From Eubacterium sp. (GTDB lineage: Bacteria > Bacillota > Clostridia > Oscillospirales > Ruminococcaceae), in assembly GCA_022511265.1 (NCBI GenBank), contig JAFLRX010000018.1, positions 9,307 to 46,667 on the forward strand: a DNA stretch of 37,361 nucleotides. Direction: 5' to 3'. Under the pieces are notes generated by a model, which did not search any database, had not been told where the DNA came from, and was given only the letters and a program-made list of their open reading frames with translations. The position numbers were made by a program, and so were the translations under genes. Numbering within the stretch: the stretch's first letter is position 1; every line of letters begins with the position of its first letter. Positions 23,761 through 31,960 of this stretch are shown one piece after another.

Positions 23761-24963
23761 ATGGAAGATAAATACATAATACTGAAAAAAGGTGAGGGGC
23801 GCAGTATGAAAGCCGGCGGCCCGTGGATATATGATAACGAGATAGCCGAAATATCCGATAGCGCCGACAACGGCGATATCGTCAGCGTGAGGGACTATAA
23901 CGGCTACCCGTTGGGATGGGGCTTTGTCAACCGCAATTCCAAGCTGACGGTGCGTATGCTGTCGCGGGATAAGAACGCTGTCATAGACCATGACTTTTGG
24001 CGTATGCGAGTACAAAACGCATGGGAGTACCGCAAAAAGGTGACCGACACGTCCTCCTGCCGCGTAATTTTCGGCGAGGCGGATTTTCTGCCGGGGCTGG
24101 TGGTGGACAAGTTCTCGGATGTGCTGTGCGTGCAGTCATTGGCGTTGGGCATCGACCGTCACAAAACAGAAATAGTTGACATTCTGAAAGAGTTGATGCT
24201 TGCCGACGGAATAAAAATACGCGGAGTGTACGAGCGCAGCGACGCCAAGGTGCGCACCCTTGAGGGCATGGAGCGGATAAAGGGTTTTATCGGCGAAGAG
24301 TTTGACACCAAGGTTGAGATAATCGAAAACGGCGTGCGCTATTATGTTGATGTGCAGGACGGACAAAAGACAGGCTTTTTCCTCGACCAGAAGTATAACC
24401 GTGCCGCGATAGGCAGGCTGTGTGAAGGCGCGGAGGTGTTGGACTGCTTTACACATACAGGCTCGTTCGCGCTGAATGCGGCGGTGAACGGCGCAAAGCA
24501 TGTTATCGCAGTGGATGCGTCGGAGCTTGCGACCGCGCAGGCGGCGGAAAACGCTGCATTGAACGGCGTATCGGACAGGGTAGAGGTGCTGACAGCCGAT
24601 GTGTTTGAGCTGCTTCCTGAGTACGAGCGTCAGGGAAAGAAATTCGATGTTGTGATACTCGACCCGCCGGCGTTTACCAAATCGGCAAACTCGGTTAAGA
24701 AGGCCGTGCGCGGCTACCGTGAGATAAACCTGCGTGCGATGAAATTAGTGCGGGACGGCGGATTTCTCGCTACCTGCTCCTGTTCGCATTTTGTGGATTA
24801 TGAGCTGTTCACCAAGACGATACATCAGGCGGCAAACAATGTTCACAAGCGTCTGCGGCAGATAGAATACCGCACACAAGCCCCCGACCACCCGATATTG
24901 TGGGCGGCTGACGACTCATATTATCTGAAATTTTATATTTTTCAGGTGTGTGATGAGCATTGA
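23761..24963 (+). CDS. Class I rRNA methyltransferase, RlmI-like (PUA plus SAM domain)
   Basis: A 400-residue methyltransferase. The N-terminal PUA domain shows KGEGRSMKAGGPWIYDNEI and the GWGFVNRNSKLTVRML strand. The central RNA-recognition segment has VDVQDGQKTGFFLDQKYNR. The SAM fold follows with VLDCFTHTGSFALNAA, the acidic VIAVDAS strand end, VILDPPAFTKS and the CSCSHFV segment carrying the likely catalytic Cys. This is the layout of RlmI, which makes m5C1962 in 23S rRNA. Target assignment is by family. AAGGAGA precedes the ATG. Confidence 0.92.
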   Translation: MEDKYIILKKGEGRSMKAGGPWIYDNEIAEISDSADNGDIVSVRDYNGYPLGWGFVNRNSKLTVRMLSRDKNAVIDHDFWRMRVQNAWEYRKKVTDTSSCRVIFGEADFLPGLVVDKFSDVLCVQSLALGIDRHKTEIVDILKELMLADGIKIRGVYERSDAKVRTLEGMERIKGFIGEEFDTKVEIIENGVRYYVDVQDGQKTGFFLDQKYNRAAIGRLCEGAEVLDCFTHTGSFALNAAVNGAKHVIAVDASELATAQAAENAALNGVSDRVEVLTADVFELLPEYERQGKKFDVVILDPPAFTKSANSVKKAVRGYREINLRAMKLVRDGGFLATCSCSHFVDYELFTKTIHQAANNVHKRLRQIEYRTQAPDHPILWAADDSYYLKFYIFQVCDEH

Positions 24964-25011
24964 GTACATTTAACTAATTGAGCGACTATGCAGATAGGAG
25001 ATGATTGTGAT

Positions 25012-25863
25012 ATGTTAGGACTTGTGCTAGAGGGCGGTGCGATGCGCGGTATGTTCACCGCGGGCGTGACCGATGTTATGCTGGAAAACGATATTGCCTT
25101 TGACGGGGCGGTGGGCGTCTCGGCGGGGGCGGTGTTCGGCTGTAATTATAAATCGCGCCAGCCGGGCAGAGTAATACGCTATAATACCGCTTACTGCAAT
25201 GACAAGAGGTATTGCAGCCTTAGCTCGCTTATTAAAACAGGCGACCTGTACGGCGAGCAGTTCTGCTATCACGATATCCCCGAAAGGCTGGACATTTTCG
25301 ATGTTGAGGCGTACAGGAGCAACCCTATGGCATTTTATGCCGTCTGCACCGATGTAGAAAGCGGAGAGGCGGTGTACAAGCAACTGTCAGACGGCAGCGG
25401 AGAGGATCTGCAATGGATGCGCGCGTCCGCGTCAATGCCGCTGGTATCGCGGATAGTAGAGTTAGAGGGTAAAAAGCTGCTGGACGGCGGGATAGCGGAC
25501 AGCATACCGCTGCGCTTTTTCGAGGGTATAGGCTATAATCGCAACGTGCTGATACTAACCCGTCCTGCCGACTATGTAAAAGAAAAGAACATATTTTTGC
25601 CGATGATGAAAATTGCAATGCGCAAGTACCCGAAATTCATGGCTGCGGTGGCTGACCGTCATATAAGATATAACGAAACTCTTGACTACATACGTCAGCG
25701 GGAGCAAAGCGGGGAGACGTTTGTAATCCGCCCTGAAGCACCGCTGAATATCGGCTCGACCGAGCATGACCCCGACGAATTAAAGCGGGTGTACAGGTTG
25801 GGCAGAGACGTGGGGGAGAAGTGTCTGCCTGCGTTAAAGGAGTTTATAAAATCAAAAGATTGA
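25012..25863 (+). CDS. Patatin-like phospholipase/acyl hydrolase
   Basis: A 283-residue lipid acyl hydrolase with a Ser-Asp dyad. The oxyanion-hole motif GGAMRG is near the N-terminus, the nucleophile elbow is GVSAGA, and the Asp is in DGGIADSIP. The start is placed at 25012 because AGGAG lies about 11 bases upstream and the family usually begins a few residues before LxLEGGG; the ATG at 24988 has no site. Homologues hydrolyse membrane phospholipids or related esters; the substrate is not known. No signal peptide is seen. A terminator follows the stop. Confidence 0.9.
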   Translation: MLGLVLEGGAMRGMFTAGVTDVMLENDIAFDGAVGVSAGAVFGCNYKSRQPGRVIRYNTAYCNDKRYCSLSSLIKTGDLYGEQFCYHDIPERLDIFDVEAYRSNPMAFYAVCTDVESGEAVYKQLSDGSGEDLQWMRASASMPLVSRIVELEGKKLLDGGIADSIPLRFFEGIGYNRNVLILTRPADYVKEKNIFLPMMKIAMRKYPKFMAAVADRHIRYNETLDYIRQREQSGETFVIRPEAPLNIGSTEHDPDELKRVYRLGRDVGEKCLPALKEFIKSKD

Positions 25864-25877
25864 TATATTTATCGGTA

Positions 25878-25910
25878 AAAAATCTCCGTCCATGTGGGCG
25901 GAGATTTTTA
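25878..25910 (+). terminator. Terminator after the patatin gene
   Basis: AAAAATCTCCG (25878-25888) pairs perfectly with CGGAGATTTTT (25899-25909), 11 pairs, with the T-run at the stem base. Probably works in both directions. Confidence 0.85.
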
Positions 25911-25927
25911 TGTTTATATGTTAGCGT

Positions 25928-26018
25928 CGTTTAATTTAAACGGATATGGCAATGTCGGCTTATGAAGAAAAATGCACCTTTTACAACATTATTGTAAATT
26001 GTTATATGCAGTTGCAAC
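25928..26018. promoter_or_regulatory. Cluster of small palindromes in a 340-base gene-free stretch
   Basis: The AT-rich gap 25864-26204 holds CGTTTAA-T-TTAAACG (25928-25942), TTACAA-5-TTGTAA (25981-25997) and GTTGCAAC (26011-26018). These look like protein-binding sites upstream of the EAL-gene promoter. A 68-codon frame at 25972-26178 lacks a ribosome binding site and crosses the promoter, so it is not called. Confidence 0.4.
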
Positions 26019-26068
26019 AAAACTGAGAAAAATAATTTATGTTTTTTCAACAAAATGCAAATATTCTA

Positions 26069-26097
26069 TTGCAAAATTTTGCGGAAAATGTTATACT
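26069..26097 (+). promoter_or_regulatory. Promoter of the GGDEF-EAL gene with an internal palindrome
   Basis: TTGCAA at 26069-26074 and TATACT at 26092-26097 are 17 bases apart. A perfect 12-base palindrome, GCAAAATTTTGC (26071-26082), overlaps the -35 and spacer, a position where a bound repressor would block RNA polymerase. The leader of about 100 bases contains a small GCGTAT/ATACGC hairpin (26118-26152). Confidence 0.65.
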
Positions 26098-26204
26098 TCT
26101 ATAGGATGGGGTACAAGGCGTATGTTTAAAAATAAAGGAATTTTTGATACGCAAAATTCTCATTTGATCGGTAGTTAAAATATCACGAAAGGAGCTGAGG
26201 CGGC

Positions 26205-28490
26205 ATGAATAAAAATATCGGTAAAAATCTACCTAAATCCGTTGTATTTACTATTGCTATAATTGTTTCCGTTGCCGCGTTTGTAGGCATTGCCACATTT
26301 TTTATGATGCATGTGTATTCTCAGCTCACATCGGTAACAGAAGAATATGTTGAGGATATCACCGGAAAAAAGACCGTATATGTCAACGATCTTATCCAGC
26401 AGGATTTTAACCTGATGGAAAAGCTTGCGGATTCGCTGAATGACTATCAGAAGAAAGACTCGGATTACTTACACGAGGCGTTGGAAAGAATAATCGACAT
26501 TAACGGATTCCTTAATTTTGCCGTAATAAAGCCGGACGGCACGATAATTTCACATCACGGTCCATCCGCTAACGTTTCTAACCGTGAATATTTTACTGTG
26601 TCAATTCAGGGCGAAAAGTTTTTCTCGGTGCCTATTTACAGTAATTCCGACCAAACGATGGTAAATGTTATATCCGTGCCTATATATAACGGCGAGGAAA
26701 TAGTCGGCGTTGTTTCGGGTTTGCGCAGTGTGACATATTATACCGACGAGGTCAACCTTGCCGTTAGGGGCAAAGTAAATAACGCGAACGGCTATATAAT
26801 CAACTCTTCCGGAGAGATAATCATCAGCGGCGAAGACGTGCTGCCGGACAACGTGATATCTCCTGATACCGATAGTTTTTTTGATTCGGCGTTTATGACT
26901 GCCGCAGGCAGCAAGGAGATATCCAGGATCACCGCCGAATTTTCCAAGAAAGAATCACACGGTACGATAAAAGCAAATATAAACAACAATGTATATATTG
27001 CGCACTATACCACTCTTTCCGCTAAGGATGATCTGCATTATGTTATTATATATGACGAGTCCGCCGTGTTCAGCGACCTGTTCGGATACATGGGCAGCAA
27101 TATAATAATGTATGTCTTTTTCATTGGCGTAATAATCGTTATGGTGCTGGCATACTTTTTCACGATGCGAAAAAATATCCGTTCGCTCAGCAACGCAAAT
27201 GAGATAATGAGTAAGATTGCGTACGAGGACCGCATCACGGGTTATAATACTTACAGCAAGTTTGAGGAAGAGGCAAACGAGCTGATGAAGCGCGGTTATG
27301 CTCGTTATTGCTTTGTAAGCTTTGATATAGATAAATTCAAGACGATAAACGATATGTTCGGCCATGAAGAGGGCAACCGCGTACTAAAGGTAGTTGCCGA
27401 GACGATAAACCGAAATATGCAGGATCGTGAGACCTTTGCGAGGGTCAACAGCGACAACTTCTTTATGCTCTTGGCGTATCAGGATGAGGCGGACATAACC
27501 GACCGCATCAAGAAGATAATATCCGCGATAAGCTATGAGTTTACTGATTTTGTCCCGGTGCTTTCGTTTGGTATATATAAGGTAATTGATAAGAATATGT
27601 CGATAATGCGTATGGGCGACTGCGCCGACGTTGCCCGTCGCACTGTAAAGTATACGGAAGAAAGCAGCTACGCATTCTATACCGCCGGTATGATGGACAT
27701 AATACGAGAGGAAAAGGCGATAGAGAACGAAATGCAGGACGCTTTGGACTCCAACGAGTTTTCTGTATATCTCCAGCCGAAGTTCTCGTTATCCGGTCCG
27801 GCAAGACTTACCGGAGCGGAGGCGTTGGTGCGCTGGGTACGCAAGGGCAGTATAGTGCCCCCGGGTATGTTCATCCCGATATTTGAGAAAAACCGCTTTA
27901 TTATAAAGCTTGATTATTATATTCTTGATCAGGTGTGTATGCGCATCAAAAAATGGGAGAGCGAGGGTATATCGGATATTTTGGTATCCGTTAATATGTC
28001 GCGTGTGCATCTGCGTGACCCCGAGTTCGTGGATAAGCTGCACAATATATGCAGAAGTCACGCGGTATCTCCTAATATGATAGAGATAGAAATAACCGAG
28101 AGCGCTGCGTACGATTCAATGGATGTATTGATAGACGTGGTAAGAGATCTCAAGGCGCGCGGCTTCCATATCTCGATAGACGACTTCGGCTCAGGCTATT
28201 CCTCGCTGAATATGCTGAAGGATCTGCCGGTGGATGTGCTGAAGATAGACCGTGTGTTCCTGACCGAGACCAACAACAAACGCGCAAACGAGATAATCGG
28301 ACACGTTATCAAGATGGCGCGCGCGCTGGGTATGGAGACGATATGCGAAGGTATCGAGACCGACGAGCAGGCCCAGCTTCTGCGCTCGTTGGGCTGTGAT
28401 ATGGCGCAGGGCTTCTTCTTCGCGAGACCGATGCCGTGTGACGACTTTGAGCGTGTTATTGAAAGCAGCCGTAAGTCCGGCAAAGCGTAA
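26205..28490 (+). CDS. dCache-GGDEF-EAL protein, probable c-di-GMP phosphodiesterase
   Basis: A 761-residue membrane protein. A helix at about 15-37 and another at about 300-322 bracket an extracellular sensor of the dCache type. A GGDEF-like domain (about 345-490) follows, but its active-site motif reads Asn415-Ser-Asp-Asn-Phe419 instead of GGDEF, so cyclase activity is unlikely. The EAL domain (about 515-755) looks complete: Glu539 of EALVRW, Asn in VNMSR, Glu in EITES, Asp659-Asp660 of DDFGSGYS, Lys in LKIDR, Glu in CEGIET and QGFFFARPM. It probably hydrolyses c-di-GMP in response to an external ligand, with the degenerate GGDEF as a GTP- or dimer-sensing module. Confidence 0.9.
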   Translation: MNKNIGKNLPKSVVFTIAIIVSVAAFVGIATFFMMHVYSQLTSVTEEYVEDITGKKTVYVNDLIQQDFNLMEKLADSLNDYQKKDSDYLHEALERIIDINGFLNFAVIKPDGTIISHHGPSANVSNREYFTVSIQGEKFFSVPIYSNSDQTMVNVISVPIYNGEEIVGVVSGLRSVTYYTDEVNLAVRGKVNNANGYIINSSGEIIISGEDVLPDNVISPDTDSFFDSAFMTAAGSKEISRITAEFSKKESHGTIKANINNNVYIAHYTTLSAKDDLHYVIIYDESAVFSDLFGYMGSNIIMYVFFIGVIIVMVLAYFFTMRKNIRSLSNANEIMSKIAYEDRITGYNTYSKFEEEANELMKRGYARYCFVSFDIDKFKTINDMFGHEEGNRVLKVVAETINRNMQDRETFARVNSDNFFMLLAYQDEADITDRIKKIISAISYEFTDFVPVLSFGIYKVIDKNMSIMRMGDCADVARRTVKYTEESSYAFYTAGMMDIIREEKAIENEMQDALDSNEFSVYLQPKFSLSGPARLTGAEALVRWVRKGSIVPPGMFIPIFEKNRFIIKLDYYILDQVCMRIKKWESEGISDILVSVNMSRVHLRDPEFVDKLHNICRSHAVSPNMIEIEITESAAYDSMDVLIDVVRDLKARGFHISIDDFGSGYSSLNMLKDLPVDVLKIDRVFLTETNNKRANEIIGHVIKMARALGMETICEGIETDEQAQLLRSLGCDMAQGFFFARPMPCDDFERVIESSRKSGKA

Positions 28491-28585
28491 CGGTTTGATT
28501 TTACTTGGCAAGACAGACCTTTTGTATAAATAACTGTTTATTAAATAAAGATTAAATTCAAGTGAATATTTTTTTGAAAACCCCC

Positions 28586-28614
28586 TTGATTTTTATAATT
28601 ATATGTGCTAGAAT
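28586..28614 (+). promoter_or_regulatory. Promoter of the alpha-xylosidase gene
   Basis: TTGATT at 28586-28591 and TAGAAT at 28609-28614 are 17 bases apart. Transcription should start near 28621, inside or just before the operator-like sequences. Confidence 0.72.
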
Positions 28615-28623
28615 AGGGGTGAA

Positions 28624-28655
28624 GTAAACGATTACACAAGCGCGGCGCGTTTGTG
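28624..28655. promoter_or_regulatory. Two adjacent operator-like palindromes downstream of the promoter
   Basis: GTAAACGATTAC (28624-28635) fits the LacI/GalR and cre half-site pattern around a central CG. Directly adjoining it, 28635-28655 forms a 21-base imperfect palindrome with arms CACAA and TTGTG flanking CGCG-G-CGCG. Both lie between the promoter and the ribosome binding site, a normal place for sugar-responsive repression. Confidence 0.6.
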
Positions 28656-28680
28656 AATAATAAGGCAGGAGAGATACATT

Positions 28681-30990
28681 ATGAAGTATTCAGACGGATT
28701 TTGGCTGAACAAGCAGGGTTACGACGTAAACTATGCATCCGAGATATACGAGGTGCAGCCCGGCGAAAATTACATTAAGGTTTTTGCTACCGCTCAGTGG
28801 ATAGGCAACAGAGGCCAGACCCTCGGCGGTCCCGTGTTAGAGGTTACATTTACCTCGACACTGGCAGATTCTATCAAGGTAACTGTCGAGCACTATAAGG
28901 GTGCGGCAAAGAAAGGACCGGAGTTCACCTTATACGAGGACAAGGATTTTAAGCCTGTTATCACCGAAAAGGAAGGATATTGGGAGCTGCTTTCCGGCAA
29001 GACCTCTGTCCGTATAGGTAAGGCAGGCACCGCATGGGATATCAAGTATTTCTATGAGGACAAGCTGCTTACCAAAGAGGGCTGGCGCACCACCTCTTAC
29101 ATAGAAGAGCATGAGTGGCTGGCTATCAATCATATGAAAGAGGCGCTTCGCGAGCGTTTTTACGCGCATATGCAGACGCCTGAGCGCGCAAGAATACGCG
29201 AGATGCTGAATATTTCGGTAGGTGAGAGCATTTACGGCTTTGGCGAGAAGTTCTCCACCTTCGTTAAAAACGGACAGACTGTTGATGTGTGGAACAACGA
29301 CGGCGGCACCTGCTCTGAGCAGAGCTATAAGTCCATCCCGTTCTATGTGTCCTCCCGCAACTACGGCGTGTTTGTAAACCATCCCGAAAACGTCAACTTT
29401 GAGGTAGCAAGCGAGACTGTTTCTAAGGTCGCTTTCTCTGTACAGGGCGAAAGATTACAGTATTTCGTATTCGGCGGCAACACAATTGCCGATGTACTGG
29501 GCGTATATACCACCCTTACCGGCAAGCCCGCACTGCCCCCGGCATATACGTTCGGTCTGTGGCTGACCACCTCGTTCACCACTAATTATGACGAGGAGAC
29601 GGTTTCCTACTTCATCGACGAGATGGAGCGCCGTGATATCCCGCTGGAGGTATTCCACTTTGACTGCTTCTGGATGAAGGAATTTAACTGGTGCGATTTC
29701 ACTTGGGATAAGAGAATGTTCCCCGACCCCAAGGCGATGCTTACAAGACTAAAAGCAAAGAATATAGAGATATGCGTATGGGTCAACCCCTATATCGCTC
29801 AGCAGTCCTCGCTGTTTGACGAGGGTGCGGAAAAGGGCTATTTCATCAAGAACCCGGACGGCGGCGTATTCCAGTGCGACCTCTGGCAGCCCGGTATGGC
29901 GATAGTTGACTTTACCAACCCCGAGGCATATGCGTGGTATCAGAGCAAGCTGAAGGTGCTGTGCGAGATGGGCGTTGACGCGTTCAAGACCGACTTCGGC
30001 GAGAGAATACCCACCGATGTTGTATACTATGACGGCTCTGACCCGTACAAGATGCATAACTACTACACCTACCTCTACAACAAGTGTGTATTTGAGGTAC
30101 TGGAAGAATATTACGGCAAAGACAAGGCGTGCCTGTTTGCTCGTTCCGCAACGGTGGGCGGTCAGCAGTTCCCGGTACACTGGGGCGGCGACTGCTTCAG
30201 CCAGTACGAATCCATGGCTGAGACACTGCGCGGTGGATTGTCGCTGTGCCTGTCCGGCTTCGGATTTTTCAGCCACGACATCTCCGGCTTTGAGGCTACC
30301 GGCTCTCCCGACCTGTACAAGAGATGGTCTGCGTTCGGTCTGATGTCATCGCATTCCAGACTGCACGGCAACAGCTCTTACAGAGTTCCGTGGAACTTTG
30401 ATGAAGAATCCTGCGACGTGCTGCGTCACTTTACCAAGCTCAAGGGTCGCCTGATGCCGTACCTGTTCGCGAATGCGGTAAAGGCTCATGAAAAGGGTAT
30501 ACCGATGATGCGCGCAATGGTAATGGAATACAGCGACGACCCCGCCTGCCTGCCGCTTGACAGACAGTATATGTTCGGTGATAATCTGCTTATCGCTCCG
30601 GTATTTAATGAGGAAGGTACCGCTCAGTTCTACCTGCCCAAGGGCAAGTGGACCGATATCCAGACCGGCGAGGTGCTGGAGGGCAGTAACTGGTACACCA
30701 AGCAGTACGACTACTTCTCAATGGGTATGTACGCAAAGCCTAACTCGATAATCGCTTACGGTGACTTTAAGCGTAACTTCGCTTATGATTACGTCGATGG
30801 CGCAAAACTGGTTATCTATCAGCTTGAGGACGGCAACAGCACTCAGTGCAATATCTACGACAAAGACGGCAAGCTTGAGCTTACCGTGACGGCTGAGAGA
30901 CACGGCGACACCATCACTGTTACTCATACCGCCACCGACAAGAAGTTCACTGTAGAAAGCGCAGAGGGACTGAAGGTAGTTATCTCATAA
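28681..30990 (+). CDS. yicI: Alpha-xylosidase, glycoside hydrolase family 31, YicI-like
   Basis: A 769-residue cytosolic GH31 enzyme very like E. coli YicI over its whole length (772 residues there), as judged from remembered sequence. It would release alpha-linked xylose from the non-reducing end of oligosaccharides such as xyloglucan fragments. The catalytic nucleophile is Asp438 in FKTDFGERIPTD, and the acid/base is Asp504 in HWGGDCFSQYESM. The segments WLTTSFTTNYDEETV, VFHFDCFWMKEF and GLMSSHSRLHG are subfamily hallmarks. AGGAGA precedes the ATG. No transporter gene for xylo-oligosaccharides is adjacent. Lack of a signal peptide implies that imported sugars are the substrate. Confidence 0.93.
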   Translation: MKYSDGFWLNKQGYDVNYASEIYEVQPGENYIKVFATAQWIGNRGQTLGGPVLEVTFTSTLADSIKVTVEHYKGAAKKGPEFTLYEDKDFKPVITEKEGYWELLSGKTSVRIGKAGTAWDIKYFYEDKLLTKEGWRTTSYIEEHEWLAINHMKEALRERFYAHMQTPERARIREMLNISVGESIYGFGEKFSTFVKNGQTVDVWNNDGGTCSEQSYKSIPFYVSSRNYGVFVNHPENVNFEVASETVSKVAFSVQGERLQYFVFGGNTIADVLGVYTTLTGKPALPPAYTFGLWLTTSFTTNYDEETVSYFIDEMERRDIPLEVFHFDCFWMKEFNWCDFTWDKRMFPDPKAMLTRLKAKNIEICVWVNPYIAQQSSLFDEGAEKGYFIKNPDGGVFQCDLWQPGMAIVDFTNPEAYAWYQSKLKVLCEMGVDAFKTDFGERIPTDVVYYDGSDPYKMHNYYTYLYNKCVFEVLEEYYGKDKACLFARSATVGGQQFPVHWGGDCFSQYESMAETLRGGLSLCLSGFGFFSHDISGFEATGSPDLYKRWSAFGLMSSHSRLHGNSSYRVPWNFDEESCDVLRHFTKLKGRLMPYLFANAVKAHEKGIPMMRAMVMEYSDDPACLPLDRQYMFGDNLLIAPVFNEEGTAQFYLPKGKWTDIQTGEVLEGSNWYTKQYDYFSMGMYAKPNSIIAYGDFKRNFAYDYVDGAKLVIYQLEDGNSTQCNIYDKDGKLELTVTAERHGDTITVTHTATDKKFTVESAEGLKVVIS

Positions 30991-31000
30991 ATTCATTGAC

Positions 31001-31027
31001 AAAGGGGTCCTGTGAGAGGACCCCTTT
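31001..31027 (+). terminator. Hairpin after the alpha-xylosidase gene
   Basis: AAAGGGGTCC (31001-31010) pairs perfectly with GGACCCCTTT (31018-31027) around a 7-base loop. The T-run beyond the stem is short, with TATTTT a few bases later. Confidence 0.75.
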
Positions 31028-31049
31028 ATGTATTTTCGGAGGTGTTTTC

Positions 31050-31184
31050 ATGATTGACGATAAGGAAAAGAAAACCGTTGACGAGCAGAACAAGGATGTA
31101 GCCGACAAGGAAGAAAAGATCTGGGATATGAAGCAGGACCTTGAGGATTATCTCGAAGAGCAGGGAATATACATAAGACAATAA
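31050..31184 (+). CDS. 44-residue charged microprotein (unknown function)
   Basis: A short frame starting at ATG 31050 with GGAGG 8 bases upstream. An apparent extension back to 30996 runs through the terminator stem and is rejected. The product is very hydrophilic and rich in Lys, Glu and Asp, with heptad-like spacing over residues 10-38, so a single amphipathic or coiled-coil helix is likely. No Cys, no signal and no membrane segment are present. It sits between a terminator and a phosphatase gene that begins 36 bases later. I do not recognise a family. Confidence 0.6.
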   Translation: MIDDKEKKTVDEQNKDVADKEEKIWDMKQDLEDYLEEQGIYIRQ

Positions 31185-31220
31185 CGCGTATTTATATGAC
31201 AGAATAAAGGGGGCAGAAAA

Positions 31221-31925
31221 ATGATATACGCTACATCGGACCTTCACGGCTATCCGCTTGATAAATTTCAGGCTTTGCTGGATAAGGCGGGCTTTGGCGA
31301 AGAAGATTTTTTGTTTGTTTTGGGAGATGTTATCGACAGAGGGGCTGACGGAGTGACTTTGCTCAGATGGATGATGGAACAGCCTAACGTACAGCTGATA
31401 CTCGGCAATCACGAGGCTATGATGTTAAACTCACGTTTCGTGTTTGACACAGTCACCGACGAGTCGATAAGTAGACTGAGGAGTTTTGAGCTGGACGCGT
31501 ATTCCGCTTGGAAGCTGAACGGCGCAACACCCACGCTGGACGCGTTACGCGCTTTGGACAAAGAGCAGGTAGACGCAATCTTTGAATACCTGTCCGAAGC
31601 GCCCCTTTACGAAACAGTGACAGCGGGCGGCAGAGACTTTCTGCTGCTGCACAGCGGACTGCGAAATTTTGACAAGTATAGAAAGCTGACAGGATACCTC
31701 GATGATGACTTTTTATGGCACCGCCCCAACCTAACCGACCGATACTTCGATGATATTTTCTGCGTGTTCGGGCATACACCGACCCGATATTACGGAACGG
31801 AATACAAAGGCAGAGCGATAAAGACCGACACCTGGATAAACATCGACACCGGCTGCGGCCACGGTGATATGACGCCGATGGTGCTGAGATTGGACGATAT
31901 GAAAGAGTTTTATGTTAATTCATAA
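31221..31925 (+). CDS. PPP-type serine/threonine phosphatase or ApaH-like metallophosphatase
   Basis: A 234-residue calcineurin-fold hydrolase with two catalytic metals. Motifs in order are SDLHG (the family's GDxHG), GDVIDRG and LGNHE near the N-terminus, a later LLHSG and the FGHTPT block that completes metal binding. Length and motif order fit bacterial PPP-type protein phosphatases (PrpA-like) and diadenosine tetraphosphatases. The substrate cannot be decided from sequence. GGGGG precedes the ATG. The unknown AT-rich gene starts a short distance after the stop. Confidence 0.9.
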   Translation: MIYATSDLHGYPLDKFQALLDKAGFGEEDFLFVLGDVIDRGADGVTLLRWMMEQPNVQLILGNHEAMMLNSRFVFDTVTDESISRLRSFELDAYSAWKLNGATPTLDALRALDKEQVDAIFEYLSEAPLYETVTAGGRDFLLLHSGLRNFDKYRKLTGYLDDDFLWHRPNLTDRYFDDIFCVFGHTPTRYYGTEYKGRAIKTDTWINIDTGCGHGDMTPMVLRLDDMKEFYVNS

Positions 31926-31960
31926 TCTTTTTCTTGAAGTTTTTTCTCTTGTGCTTTACG

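Noticed and set aside
25972-26178. 68-codon plus-strand frame in the gap before the EAL gene
   Set aside because: It crosses a good promoter and palindromes, has no ribosome binding site, and its product has no recognisable features.
26098-26204. Possible c-di-GMP riboswitch in the EAL-gene leader
   Set aside because: Neither the class I core nor a class II pseudoknot pattern is visible; only one small 6-bp hairpin is present.
30996-31049. N-terminal extension of the 44-residue microprotein
   Set aside because: The extension is the terminator stem of the preceding gene and has no ribosome binding site; GGAGG precedes the internal ATG at 31050.
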